Below, in pieces: positions 34,733-43,652 of a stretch of 64,000 nucleotides of DNA (the stretch's first letter is position 1; every line of letters begins with the position of its first letter). This DNA comes from Litoreibacter albidus (GTDB lineage: Bacteria; Pseudomonadota; Alphaproteobacteria; Rhodobacterales; Rhodobacteraceae). The DNA lies in contig NZ_FNOI01000005.1 of assembly GCF_900107015.1 (NCBI RefSeq), positions 1 through 64,000 on the forward strand, written 5' to 3'. The notes below the pieces were generated by a model. That model saw only the letters and a program-made list of their open reading frames with translations. It did not search any database and was not told the DNA's origin. A program made the translations under genes and the position numbers.

Positions 34733-35443
34733 TTAGGTCCGGATGAACGTCATATAATGCGGGGCGCGGCCTTCGCGCAGCGCCTTTTGCTCGTAACGGG
34801 TGGAGAACCAGTCGTCCCAAGCGGTGCTCAGGTCATCAGGGTTTTCGGTCAGGGTGAAGCCCGCAGGCGGCACCTCCTCCAAGGTTTGGCGCACGTAGTC
34901 TTCGATGTCGGTGGCCACGCGGAACTCATGGCCTGACTTCAGCTTTTCGGCCAGCGGGTCCAGATGCTCCGGCGTCACGAAGCGGCGGCGGTGGTGGCGG
35001 GCTTTGGGCCACGGGTCGGGGTAGAGCAGGAACATCTTGTCGAGACTGTTTTCCGGCAGCACATCCAGCAAATCCCGCGCATCACCGGGGTGGATGACGA
35101 TGTTGGTCACCCCCTCGCGGCGGATTTTGCCCAGCAGGGACGCCACGCCGTTCACGTAGATTTCGCAACCGATGATCAGCACGTCAGGGTTGGCCTTGGC
35201 TTGATGCAGGATGTGCTCGCCAGAGCCGAAACCCACCTCCAGCCACAACGGGCGCCCGTCGCGGATCCGGTCCACGTCCAGCAGTGTGCGGTCGGGGTTA
35301 TCTTCGCGGCTGACGTGGTCCAACAGGTACTTGGGCAGTACCTCGTTGAAGTCCTGCTGCTGGCGGGCGTTCAGGGTCTTGCCCTTCAGGCGGCCATAAA
35401 AGTTACGCCGTGGCGTCGCGGAATCTGTGTCTGATGTGCTCAT
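34733..35443 (-). CDS. trmB: tRNA (guanine-N7-)-methyltransferase
   Basis: The 236-residue SAM-dependent enzyme makes m7G46 in tRNA. The SAM-binding motif is EVGFGSGEH, and the catalytic and tRNA motifs are LLYPDPWPKARHHRRR and the late STRYEQKA. The ATG at 35443 (MSTSDTDSA) is favoured; an upstream in-frame ATG adds only 12 residues. It is probably co-transcribed with rpiB. Confidence 0.95.
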   Translation of the reverse strand: MSTSDTDSATPRRNFYGRLKGKTLNARQQQDFNEVLPKYLLDHVSREDNPDRTLLDVDRIRDGRPLWLEVGFGSGEHILHQAKANPDVLIIGCEIYVNGVASLLGKIRREGVTNIVIHPGDARDLLDVLPENSLDKMFLLYPDPWPKARHHRRRFVTPEHLDPLAEKLKSGHEFRVATDIEDYVRQTLEEVPPAGFTLTENPDDLSTAWDDWFSTRYEQKALREGRAPHYMTFIRT

Positions 35444-35485
35444 GCGCGGCGGTGTAGCCCCGACTTGGCGCGGGCGCAACGTTGC

Positions 35486-36358
35486 TTACGCCACAAACAA
35501 CGCGCGGTTGGCCTTACAATGGGCGACCAGCACCTCGCGAAAGGCCCGCGCCTTGGCAGATGGCCAGACATCCGGATGCCCCACCACCCAGATATCAGAG
35601 TAGGATCGCGGTGGCAGCACGGGCACTTGCTCCAACCCCGAGATTGTGCGCCCAAGGAACATGGGCATCCTAAGAACCCCCAACCCCGCCTGCGCCGCCC
35701 CGATCAGCGCCACCATATCGTCAAAACGGAACCTGACCTGCGTACTGGGGTAATCGGGGCTAATCCCTTTGGGCACATCGGGCGTGGCATCATAAACCAC
35801 CCAATCGATCATCGCATGCGGGTCTTGCGCAATGCGCGCGGCCCAATCTGGGCTGGCGAAACTGGCGGTGTCTTGGCTGAGCAACCGCAAGCCGGTCAAT
35901 TCATCGCCGGGCGTGCGACTGATGCGCACCGCAAGATCGGCCTCGCGGCGCGAGAGGTCCAACAGATCATTGGTGGCCAAGATGCGCAGCTCCACTGCCG
36001 GATATCTGGTGGTGAATTGATCCAGAACCGGCGTCAGGAAATTGGCAATCAGCAATTGCGAGGCGGTGATCACCAGCGGGCCGGACAACTGTGTCTCTGC
36101 CCCCTTCATACGGCGCATGAGGGCGTCCTCAGCCTGCTCCATCTGCGCGGCATGTTCTGCGATCATATGCGCCATTTCTGTCGGGGTGTAGCCGTCTGCC
36201 AGACGCTCAAACAAGGCCAGACCAAGCACGTCTTCCGCGCGGCGAATTCGGCGGGCCACGGTGGTGTAATTCACCCCAAGTGCGCCGCCCGCCCCCGCCA
36301 GCGAGCCATGGCGCACCAATGCAAGCACCGTGCGCAGATCATCCCAAGCCATATCCAT
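35486..36358 (-). CDS. LysR-family transcriptional regulator
   Basis: The 290-residue protein has an N-terminal winged HTH (residues about 3-62, GALGVNYTTVARRIRRAED) and a periplasmic-binding-protein-like effector domain (about 90-285). It is divergent from a small DUF1330 gene with a 95-base gap that contains two related palindromes, the normal LysR arrangement, so it should control that gene and itself. Confidence 0.9.
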   Translation of the reverse strand: MDMAWDDLRTVLALVRHGSLAGAGGALGVNYTTVARRIRRAEDVLGLALFERLADGYTPTEMAHMIAEHAAQMEQAEDALMRRMKGAETQLSGPLVITASQLLIANFLTPVLDQFTTRYPAVELRILATNDLLDLSRREADLAVRISRTPGDELTGLRLLSQDTASFASPDWAARIAQDPHAMIDWVVYDATPDVPKGISPDYPSTQVRFRFDDMVALIGAAQAGLGVLRMPMFLGRTISGLEQVPVLPPRSYSDIWVVGHPDVWPSAKARAFREVLVAHCKANRALFVA

Positions 36359-36361
36359 ACA

Positions 36362-36404
36362 TGCGTTTTCGCACGAGACAGATGCAATGGCACGCGTTTT
36401 CGCG
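36362..36404. promoter_or_regulatory. Twin palindromes in the LysR/DUF1330 intergenic region
   Basis: TGCGTTTTCGCA (36362-36373) and CGCGTTTTCGCG (36393-36404) share GCGTTTTCGC and are 31 bases apart, three helical turns. This fits recognition and activation sites of the adjacent LysR protein. Confidence 0.55.
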
Positions 36405-36453
36405 CGCGAGCCTTGCCGCTAGGTTTCAACACACCCCAAACCAGGAGACCCCA

Positions 36454-36735
36454 ATGATCTATGCAATCGCAAAACTCGCCGTCACCAACCCCGACGCTAT
36501 CGCCAAATACCGTGAAGTTTCGGGCGCTGCCTTGGCCAAACACGGCGGCAAGGTCGAGGCCGGTACAGGTGAATTCACCGTCCTAGATGGCTCGCCAAAT
36601 GTACCCAGCATCGCGGCCTTGCTGAGTTTCCCCGACAAAGATGCCGCCGTGGCTTGGGCCAATGATCCAGAGCTGGCCGATGTACACGCCCTGCGCCGCG
36701 ACGCCGGTGAATCGGATATTTTGTTGCTAGGGTAA
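36454..36735 (+). CDS. DUF1330 small protein (dimeric alpha/beta-barrel type)
   Basis: The 93-residue protein (MIYAIAKLAVTNPDAIAKYRE, later LLSFPDKDAAVAWANDPE in short motifs) has the size and the beta-alpha-beta pattern of DUF1330 members. CAGGAGACC precedes the ATG at 36454. The role of the family is not established. The divergent LysR gene is its probable regulator. A bidirectional terminator separates it from metK. Confidence 0.82.
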   Translation: MIYAIAKLAVTNPDAIAKYREVSGAALAKHGGKVEAGTGEFTVLDGSPNVPSIAALLSFPDKDAAVAWANDPELADVHALRRDAGESDILLLG

Positions 36736-36756
36736 CAGCCCCGCAGCTGAAAACGA

Positions 36757-36785
36757 CAAAGGGCGCGCCAGTGGCACGCCCTTTG
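36757..36785. terminator. Bidirectional terminator between the DUF1330 gene and metK
   Basis: Arms CAAAGGGCG and CGCCCTTTG (9 bp) enclose an 11-base loop between two convergent stops. Confidence 0.85.
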
Positions 36786-36806
36786 GTTTGAATATGCAAG
36801 CTCGGC

Positions 36807-37988
36807 TTAGACCGCCCTTTTCAGCGCCTCTACCAGATCTGTGCGCTCCCAAGAGAAGCCGCCGTCGGCTTCTGGCGCGCGGCCAAAGTGGCCGTAGGCT
36901 GCGGTGCGCGCATAGATCGGGCGGTTCATGCCCAGATGCTCGCGGATGCCGCGCGGGGTCAGGTCCATCAGGCCCGCCACTGCAGCCTCGATCGCCGCGT
37001 CGGGGGCTTCGCCGGTGCCGTGGGTATCGCAATAAATCGACAGCGGCTTGGCCACGCCAATCGCATAGCTCAGCTGGATGGTGCAGCGTTTCGCCAAGCC
37101 GGAGGCCACGACGTTCTTCGCCAGATAGCGCGACGCATAGGCTGCGGAGCGGTCCACCTTGGTCGGGTCTTTGCCCGAGAACGCGCCGCCGCCATGCGGG
37201 GCCGCACCGCCGTAGGTGTCGACGATGATCTTGCGGCCCGTCAGGCCCGCGTCGCCGTCCGGCCCGCCGATGACGAATTTGCCCGTCGGGTTGACCCACC
37301 ATTCGGTGTCCGCAGACAGCCAGCCTTGCGGCAACACTTCCACGATATAAGGCTCGACCACGGCGCGCACATCTTGCGACGTCATGGTCTCATCAAGGTG
37401 CTGCGTGGACAAAACCACCGAGGAGATGCCGACAGGCTTGCCGTCCACATATTTCACCGTCAGCTGCGACTTGGCGTCAGGGCCAAGCGTTGGCTCCGTG
37501 CCGTTTTTGCGCACTTCGGCCAAACGACGCAGAACCGCGTGGGCGTAGTGGATCGGGGCGGGCATAAGCTCCGGCGTCTCGTCGCAGGCGAAGCCGAACA
37601 TGATGCCTTGGTCGCCCGCGCCCTCTTCCTTGTCGGTCGCGGCGTCAACGCCTTGCGCTATATGCGCGGATTGTTCGTGCAGCAGGTTGGTGACCTCGAC
37701 GGTCTTCCAGTGGAACTTGTCCTGCTCATAGCCGATGTCGCGGATGCAGTCGCGGGTGATGCTGTCGATGCGCTCCATGTAGTCGTGCAACTTGTCTTTG
37801 TCAGACAGGCCAACTTCGCCGCCGATCACCACGCGGTTGGTGGTGGCGAAGGTTTCAGCGGCGACGCGCGCCTCGGGCTCTTCCGCCAGGAATGCATCCA
37901 ATACCGCGTCCGAGATACGGTCGCACACTTTGTCGGGATGCCCCTCGGATACGGATTCCGAGGTGAATAGGTAGTTCTGTCGTGCCAT
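36807..37988 (-). CDS. metK: S-adenosylmethionine synthetase
   Basis: The 393-residue enzyme makes SAM from methionine and ATP. Motifs are [15 protein letters not shown] (His and Asp of the ATP/metal site), the [10 protein letters not shown] loop, the P-loop-like [19 protein letters not shown] and DTHGTG. The ATG at 37988 lies seven bases after the core of a SAM/SAH-type riboswitch whose last conserved bases (GGAGCA) act as the ribosome binding site. Confidence 0.98.
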   Translation of the reverse strand: MARQNYLFTSESVSEGHPDKVCDRISDAVLDAFLAEEPEARVAAETFATTNRVVIGGEVGLSDKDKLHDYMERIDSITRDCIRDIGYEQDKFHWKTVEVTNLLHEQSAHIAQGVDAATDKEEGAGDQGIMFGFACDETPELMPAPIHYAHAVLRRLAEVRKNGTEPTLGPDAKSQLTVKYVDGKPVGISSVVLSTQHLDETMTSQDVRAVVEPYIVEVLPQGWLSADTEWWVNPTGKFVIGGPDGDAGLTGRKIIVDTYGGAAPHGGGAFSGKDPTKVDRSAAYASRYLAKNVVASGLAKRCTIQLSYAIGVAKPLSIYCDTHGTGEAPDAAIEAAVAGLMDLTPRGIREHLGMNRPIYARTAAYGHFGRAPEADGGFSWERTDLVEALKRAV

Positions 37989-37994
37989 GGGGAA

Positions 37995-38039
37995 GTGCTC
38001 CAAATATGTTGCTCCGCCACGTCAGGAAGCCGTTGTGAC
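37995..38039 (-). promoter_or_regulatory. SAM/SAH riboswitch of metK
   Basis: Read on the minus strand, the leader runs ACAACGGCTTCCTGACGTGG, a short variable loop, then TGGAGCAC, ending seven bases before the metK ATG. This order of conserved blocks is that of the SAM/SAH riboswitch class found upstream of metK in Rhodobacterales. GGAGCA is both the 3' pairing element and the Shine-Dalgarno sequence, so ligand binding should block translation start when SAM is plentiful. Confidence 0.88.
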
Positions 38040-38058
38040 GGTAATTTAAGCCTCTGCC

Positions 38059-39570
38059 CTACTCCTGTGGGGGGACGCGGTCAATCGAAAGACGGCGACG
38101 CGCGGCAATCCGCCAAACCAGCAACAACCCCAAAAGCACGCGCATGGGCCAGTCGTAAAACTGCGCATAAAGCGTGGGGGCGGCGGGCTTTGGCAGGGCG
38201 GCATCCAGATAGGCCGCCACGTTCAGCTGAGTCTCGGCCGTGACGCGACCCCACGGATCAATCACGGCGGAAATGCCGGTGTTTGCCGCGCGGACCAGCG
38301 GCAGGCCTTGCTCCACCGCGCGCAGGCGCGCTTGCGCCAAATGCTGGTAGGGGCCGGAGATATTGCCGAACCACGCGTCATTGGTGATCTGCAAGATCAC
38401 GTTCGATCTGGGCAAACCGCGCAGACGGCGCGGGAATATCAGCTCGTAGCAAATAAGCGGCAACGCAGGCCCGATCCCCGGCAGGTCAATCAGCTTGGGG
38501 CCCGGTCCCTTGGAGAACCCGCCCCCGTCACGCGATGCCAAGCCGCGAATGCCCAACTGCGACAGCGCCTCCCCGAAGGGGATGTATTCGCCGAAGGGCA
38601 CGAGGTGGTATTTATGGTAAACCTGTTCGCGCTGCCCCTCTGGGCCAAGCAAGGCCAGCGTGTTGCGCCAGCCGTCTTCCACGCGGTCGTTGCCGCCCAC
38701 AATCACCGGCTGGCCGCCTGCTGCACGGGTGATGGCCTCCAGCACCTGCGGCGCGTCATTCAGCGGATAGGGCACGGAGGTTTCCGGCCACACGATCAAG
38801 TCCGGCGCGGTGTCAGTTGGGGCCGCCGTAAGGTTCACTGCGCGTTGCAGGAACTCGCCAATATGCTCTGACTGCCACTTCAAATGCTGCGCAGCATTGG
38901 GCTGGATCAGGCGCACGGTTTTGCCGGTGTTTTGGGTCTCGTGACTGGCAAGGCGCTGTGCGCCAAAGCCCCATGCCGCGGCAAGCACCACCAGGGATAT
39001 AGCCAACCCCACATAGGGTTTGCGCGCCGACGGGCCTGCCGCGATGACCAGCGTTACAAACGTAAGTAAGGGCGTGCCCGCGACCGCTGCCAGTTGCAAA
39101 ACCGCGTGGTCGGACCAGATGTGGCCGATGGTGGCCCACGGGAAACCGGTAAACAAAACGCTGCGCAGCATTTCCATCACCGTCCATAGCGCCACCAGCG
39201 CGATAATCCCGCCCAAACGGCGTGCCACGCCGAAGGCCACGGCCCACAAAAGCGCCAAGCCCCCCGCCATGAAGAACAGCGCGAAGGGGGCCATCCAGCC
39301 GTGCCGTGCGATGTCGACCAAGAACGGCTCTACCAGCCAGAACAGCGCCAGCGCGAAGTAGCCCGCACCGCCTGCCCAGCCGATCCAAGCGGCCTTAGGG
39401 GCGGACAATGTGTGACGGTAGAGCCAGATCAGCGCCGCGAAGCCACAAAGTGCGAGCGGCCATAGCGACCACGGCGCCTGCCCCAACGCGCCCAGCGCCC
39501 CCGCGCCGAACGCAAGGGCAAGGCGCGACCAACTGGGCCGCGCCGCAGGCCGAAAGGCGCGTTTTATCAT
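38059..39570 (-). CDS. lnt: Apolipoprotein N-acyltransferase
   Basis: The 503-residue inner-membrane enzyme adds the third acyl chain to lipoproteins. About six hydrophobic segments fill residues 10-200, and a periplasmic nitrilase-fold domain follows (about 215-470). The catalytic triad is visible as Glu in VWPETSVPY, Lys in YHKYHLVPFGEY and Cys in LICYELIFP. A last membrane segment lies at about 475-495. It follows corC by 18 bases in the usual ybeY-corC-lnt order. Confidence 0.96.
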   Translation of the reverse strand: MIKRAFRPAARPSWSRLALAFGAGALGALGQAPWSLWPLALCGFAALIWLYRHTLSAPKAAWIGWAGGAGYFALALFWLVEPFLVDIARHGWMAPFALFFMAGGLALLWAVAFGVARRLGGIIALVALWTVMEMLRSVLFTGFPWATIGHIWSDHAVLQLAAVAGTPLLTFVTLVIAAGPSARKPYVGLAISLVVLAAAWGFGAQRLASHETQNTGKTVRLIQPNAAQHLKWQSEHIGEFLQRAVNLTAAPTDTAPDLIVWPETSVPYPLNDAPQVLEAITRAAGGQPVIVGGNDRVEDGWRNTLALLGPEGQREQVYHKYHLVPFGEYIPFGEALSQLGIRGLASRDGGGFSKGPGPKLIDLPGIGPALPLICYELIFPRRLRGLPRSNVILQITNDAWFGNISGPYQHLAQARLRAVEQGLPLVRAANTGISAVIDPWGRVTAETQLNVAAYLDAALPKPAAPTLYAQFYDWPMRVLLGLLLVWRIAARRRLSIDRVPPQE

Positions 39571-39588
39571 ACAGGCATCACAACGGGC

Positions 39589-40488
39589 TTAGCTGGCGTG
39601 CGCATGTGGCACCAAGACGCGCAGGCGCTTGATACGGCGCGGGTCGGCGTCGATGATCTGAAATTCGGCCCCCGACGGGTGCTCCACCACTTCGCCGCGC
39701 GTCGGCACGCGCCCCGACAGCATGAAGACCAAACCCCCGAGGGTGTCGATCTCTTCGTCCATCTCGTCGTCGGACAGGCGCTGGCCGATCTCGGCCTCGA
39801 ACTCCTCCAAGGGGGCGCGGGCCTGTGCCAGATAGGATCCCGGCTTTTCCAGCTTCCACATGTCGGCTTCGTCGATGTCGTGTTCGTCCTCGATCTCGCC
39901 CAAGACCTGCTCGATCAAATCCTCAATCGTCACAAGCCCGTCAACGCCGCCGTATTCGTCAATGACCAGCGCCATGTGTTTGCGCTCTGTCTGCATTTTC
40001 GCCAACAGCACGCCAATCGGCATGGAGGGCGGCACGAACAGCACGGGGCGCACCATTTCACCCAGATCAAACGATTTGCTTTTGCCGTTGAAGCCGTGGC
40101 GCAGGGCCAAGTCCTTCAGGTGGATCATCCCGATGGGGGAATCCAACGTATCCTCAAACACCGGCAGGCGGGTCATGCCGCTTTCGCGGAACACCTCCAC
40201 CAAGTCGGTGAGGCCGATGTTCTTGGCAACAGACACGATTTCGGCGCGCGGAATAACCACGTCCTCCACGCGCTTGACGCGTAGGTTGCCCAAGCCGAGC
40301 ATACCCGACCTGCCCGTTCCATTTCTGTCGGAGGTTTCGTCGCTGTAATCGGGCGCACGGAAGGCGGCGATCACACGTGATATAAGTCCAGGTTCCGTCT
40401 CGTCGTCCACTGCGACTTCGGTCTGGCTAGAGTCTATGTCCTGCGCGCTTTGCGCTGCAGTAGACGAGCCGTCATTTTCTGCGCCCAT
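39589..40488 (-). CDS. corC: CBS-domain protein CorC (TlyC family)
   Basis: The 299-residue cytoplasmic protein has an acidic N-terminal region (about 1-60) and a CBS-domain pair (about 75-200, with the VIPRAEIV and VIDEYGGVDGLVTIEDLIEQVLGEI signatures in parts). A C-terminal CorC_HlyC transporter-associated domain follows (about 215-299, DTLGGLVFMLSGRVP). The family is linked to magnesium and cobalt homeostasis. It sits between ybeY and lnt. Confidence 0.92.
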   Translation of the reverse strand: MGAENDGSSTAAQSAQDIDSSQTEVAVDDETEPGLISRVIAAFRAPDYSDETSDRNGTGRSGMLGLGNLRVKRVEDVVIPRAEIVSVAKNIGLTDLVEVFRESGMTRLPVFEDTLDSPIGMIHLKDLALRHGFNGKSKSFDLGEMVRPVLFVPPSMPIGVLLAKMQTERKHMALVIDEYGGVDGLVTIEDLIEQVLGEIEDEHDIDEADMWKLEKPGSYLAQARAPLEEFEAEIGQRLSDDEMDEEIDTLGGLVFMLSGRVPTRGEVVEHPSGAEFQIIDADPRRIKRLRVLVPHAHAS

Positions 40489-40525
40489 CGGTCCTTTTCC
40501 AATAAAATGGCTCTAAGTATGAGCC

Positions 40526-41023
40526 TCAAACCCTATATGGGTCCTCAATACCTAATTTTGCAAGAATTCTGGTCTCCAAACCCTCCATCAAGGCGGCATC
40601 TGGATCATTTGTGTGATCAAACCCCAACAGATGAAGCGTTCCGTGGACCAAAAGATGCGTCACATGGTCCGAAAACGGCTTCTCCGCCGCCTCCGCCTCG
40701 CGCACGCAGGTCTCGAACGCGATTGCGATATCACCCAACTCCATCTCGTGCGGGATGTCGGCGGGCAGGCGCGGGATCATGCCCGGAACCTGCGCGCTAC
40801 GCTCCTCCGACGGCCATGACAGCACGTTAGTGGGGGTGGGCTTGCCGCGAAACTCGGTGTTCAGCTCGGCCACGCGCGCATCATCGCAGGCCAGCAGGCT
40901 GATCTCGAAGTCGGCGTCCAAAGACAGCTCCGCAAGGGCAGCGACGCAGGCGCGTTCCGCCAATGCGTGTAGCCCCGCATCCGTCCAGCGGGTATCTTCG
41001 ATGAGAACTTCAATTTGTGCCAT
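40526..41023 (-). CDS. ybeY: Endoribonuclease YbeY (rRNA maturation factor)
   Basis: The 165-residue metalloprotein has the zinc signature [15 protein letters not shown] (three His) near residue 125 and the conserved [17 protein letters not shown] segment at about 55-70. It acts in 16S rRNA 3'-end maturation and ribosome quality control. In related genomes phoH lies directly upstream; here the next 12 kb is unrelated and phoH comes only at 53277. Confidence 0.95.
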   Translation of the reverse strand: MAQIEVLIEDTRWTDAGLHALAERACVAALAELSLDADFEISLLACDDARVAELNTEFRGKPTPTNVLSWPSEERSAQVPGMIPRLPADIPHEMELGDIAIAFETCVREAEAAEKPFSDHVTHLLVHGTLHLLGFDHTNDPDAALMEGLETRILAKLGIEDPYRV

Positions 41024-41181
41024 GGCCTTCCCATACAGCAGGCACAGGCCGCGTCAACTGCCGCGCGGCGGACATGGGGGGCAGTTTATCAAATACGGCG
41101 CAAAACCGCCTTGCGGCCTTTCGGGTTTACTTTCATGCCGTGCAGTTGAAACACTGGCGAAAACCCAAGAAGGAGCATTCC

Positions 41182-41535
41182 ATGTCCGGATACCTGACCA
41201 CCCATGTTCTAGACACCAGCCGTGGCAGCCCCGCAAGCGGGCTGACGATTGACCTCTACCGCATCGAGGGCGACACCCGCACACATCTGAAGACGGTGAT
41301 CACCAACGACGACGGGCGCACCGACAGCCAAATCCTGCCCGCGGACGAGTTTGAAACCGGCACCTATGAGTTGGTCTTTCATGCGGGCGTCTATCTGGAC
41401 CGCATCGGCACCCCGCCGGAGGAGCCGCGCTTTCTGGACGTGATCCCGCTCCGCTTTGGCATGTCCGAGGCCCAGCACTACCACGTGCCCCTGCTGCTTA
41501 GCCCGTTTGGCTACTCGACATATCGCGGCAGCTAG
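41182..41535 (+). CDS. hiuH: 5-hydroxyisourate hydrolase (transthyretin-like)
   Basis: The 117-residue protein begins with the active-site His of [10 protein letters not shown], has Arg in LYRIEG, and ends with the diagnostic C-terminal tetrapeptide YRGS. It hydrolyses the 5-hydroxyisourate produced by urate oxidation. AAGGAG lies six bases before the ATG. The next gene encodes the membrane urate oxidising enzyme, so the two form a purine-degradation pair. Confidence 0.95.
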   Translation: MSGYLTTHVLDTSRGSPASGLTIDLYRIEGDTRTHLKTVITNDDGRTDSQILPADEFETGTYELVFHAGVYLDRIGTPPEEPRFLDVIPLRFGMSEAQHYHVPLLLSPFGYSTYRGS

Positions 41536-41581
41536 GTCTTGATAGGTAAAAACCACCGCCACACCCTGAAGGAGACAGGTG

Positions 41582-42817
41582 ATGTATGATTTTGCCGTTA
41601 TGTGGGACTGGATCGGCTTTGCCGTGCGCTGGACCCATGTGATCACCGCAATGGCGTGGATCGGCGCGTCGTTCTACTTCATCGCGCTCGACCTTGGGTT
41701 GCGCAAGGCCCCGAACATGCCTGCGGGCGCATCCGGCGAGGAATGGCAGGTCCACGGCGGCGGCTTTTACCACATCCAGAAATACATGGTGGCGCCGGAA
41801 AACATGCCGGACCACCTGATCTGGCACAAATGGCAAAGCTACACGACGTGGCTGTCGGGGGCCGCCTTGCTGATGATCGTCTACTGGGTCGGCGGGGAGC
41901 TGTACTTGCTGGACCCGACCAAAGCGGATCTGTCGCTGTGGCAAGGTGTTGCGATCTCTGCGGGGTCATTAACCATCGGCTGGATTTGCTACGACTTCAT
42001 GTGCAAATCCAAGTTAGGGGAAACCCCGACCGCCCTGATGCTGCTGTTGTTCGTCATCCTCGTGGTGATGTCTTGGGGGTATGACCAAATCTTCACGGGC
42101 CGCGCCGCCTTGCTGCATTTGGGCGCGTTCACCGCGACGATCATGACGGCCAATGTGTTCTTCATCATCATGCCCAACCAGCGCATCGTGGTGAAAGACC
42201 TGCAAGAGGGGCGCACGCCGGATCCGAAGTACGGCAAAATCGCCAAGCTGCGTTCCACCCACAACAACTATCTGACATTGCCGGTGATCTTCCTGATGCT
42301 GAGCAACCACTACCCGCTGGCCTTCGCCACGGAGTACAACTGGATCATCGCCAGCCTGATCTTCCTGACCGGCGTGACCATCCGGCATTACTTCAACACT
42401 ATGCATTCCACCGGCAAGGGGCCGAACTGGACATGGGGCCTGACGGTGATCTTGATGATCCTTATCGCGTGGCTGTCCACCAACCCCGCAATGGACAGCC
42501 TTGAGGCGGCGGAGGCGCGCGCCCTGACGCCGGTCGAGCAGAAATTCGCATCCGCCGACGGGTTTGACGACGCGTATGACGTGGTGCTTGGCAACTGCTC
42601 CATGTGCCACGCCCGCGAACCCGCATGGGACGGCATGCACTGGCCACCAAAAGGCGTGGTGTTGGAAACACCCGCCGATGTGGCGCGGCACGCCAAATCT
42701 ATTTTCCTGCATGCCGGCGTCAGCACCGCCATGCCGCCGCCCAACGCCATTGAGACCATGACGCCGCAGAACCGCGACACCCTGATGGCATGGTACCGCG
42801 CGGGCGCGGCGAACTAG
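41582..42817 (+). CDS. puuD: Membrane cytochrome c-type urate hydroxylase PuuD
   Basis: The 411-residue protein has an N-terminal membrane domain of eight or so segments (RWTHVITAMAWIGASFYF, then GVTIRHYFN). A C-terminal cytochrome c domain with haem motif CSMCH lies at about residue 338, and a Met ligand is likely in STAMPPP. This is the PuuD layout, which oxidises urate to 5-hydroxyisourate with electrons passed to haem c instead of to oxygen as in soluble uricase. AGGAG seven bases before the ATG favours 41582; a GTG directly before it is an alternative. Confidence 0.92.
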   Translation: MYDFAVMWDWIGFAVRWTHVITAMAWIGASFYFIALDLGLRKAPNMPAGASGEEWQVHGGGFYHIQKYMVAPENMPDHLIWHKWQSYTTWLSGAALLMIVYWVGGELYLLDPTKADLSLWQGVAISAGSLTIGWICYDFMCKSKLGETPTALMLLLFVILVVMSWGYDQIFTGRAALLHLGAFTATIMTANVFFIIMPNQRIVVKDLQEGRTPDPKYGKIAKLRSTHNNYLTLPVIFLMLSNHYPLAFATEYNWIIASLIFLTGVTIRHYFNTMHSTGKGPNWTWGLTVILMILIAWLSTNPAMDSLEAAEARALTPVEQKFASADGFDDAYDVVLGNCSMCHAREPAWDGMHWPPKGVVLETPADVARHAKSIFLHAGVSTAMPPPNAIETMTPQNRDTLMAWYRAGAAN

Positions 42818-42823
42818 ACCCGC

Positions 42824-43645
42824 GTGATACGGCTCGGCCTGATCGGCGACAACATCGCCGCCTCCAAAGCGCCGCTGCTGCACGAAACGGCGGGGCGGCT
42901 TGCGGGGGTGGATGTGCGCTATGACCGCTTGGTGCCCAAGGACATGGGGCTTGGCTTTGACGGGGTGTTTGACCACGCCCGCGACAGCGAGTTTCGCGGC
43001 CTTAACGTCACCTACCCCTACAAGGAACGCGCCGCCGCCCGCGTCCATGTAAGCGACCCGCTGGTGCAGGCCATCGGCGCGGTGAACACCGTCCGCTTTG
43101 ATGCGGACGGCCCACAAGGCTTCAACACGGATTACAGCGGCTTCATGCGCGCCTACCGCGCGGCACGCGCGGAGCAGGATGTCGGGCGCGTCTGCCTGAT
43201 CGGGGCGGGTGGCGTTGGCAAAGCGGTCGGGTTCGCGTTGATCGGCTCGGGCGCGACGGACATTCGTTGCGTTGACACGGATACGGACAAGGCGACCACG
43301 CTGGCCCGTAGTCTTGCGGCGCAGGAGACGGGCGCGCGCATCCGTGTGGCCCCGAGCGCCGAGGGTGCCGCCAAAGGTGCAGACGGCATCATCAACTGCA
43401 CCCCGCTGGGCATGGAGGGTATCGGCGGCACGCCCCTACCCGAGGCCGCGATGCACGGCGCGTCCTGGGCCTTTGATGCGGTGTATACCCCCGTTCACAC
43501 GCCGTTTTTGCAAAGCGCGAAACGCGCTGGGTTGGATATCATTTCGGGGTACGAGCTGTTCTTTGGCCAAGGCATAGACGCGTGGGAGGTCTTCACCGGA
43601 CTGCCCCTCGACACCGCCGCGCTGCGCGCCGCCATAAGCGGTTAA
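42824..43645 (+). CDS. Shikimate/quinate dehydrogenase family protein (AroE-like)
   Basis: The 273-residue protein keeps the catalytic Lys and Asp of shikimate dehydrogenases (NVTYPYKE and GFNTDYSGF) and the nucleotide motif GAGGVGKAVGF. In the substrate loop the canonical Ser-x-Ser-Pro is SKAP, so the second carboxylate-binding Ser is replaced by Ala. The cofactor strand ends in an acidic residue (VDTDTD), which favours NAD. Together these suggest a catabolic paralogue, perhaps for quinate, and not the biosynthetic AroE. It starts with GTG six bases after puuD and is probably co-transcribed. Confidence 0.82.
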   Translation: MIRLGLIGDNIAASKAPLLHETAGRLAGVDVRYDRLVPKDMGLGFDGVFDHARDSEFRGLNVTYPYKERAAARVHVSDPLVQAIGAVNTVRFDADGPQGFNTDYSGFMRAYRAARAEQDVGRVCLIGAGGVGKAVGFALIGSGATDIRCVDTDTDKATTLARSLAAQETGARIRVAPSAEGAAKGADGIINCTPLGMEGIGGTPLPEAAMHGASWAFDAVYTPVHTPFLQSAKRAGLDIISGYELFFGQGIDAWEVFTGLPLDTAALRAAISG

Positions 43646-43652
43646 TCCAAGG

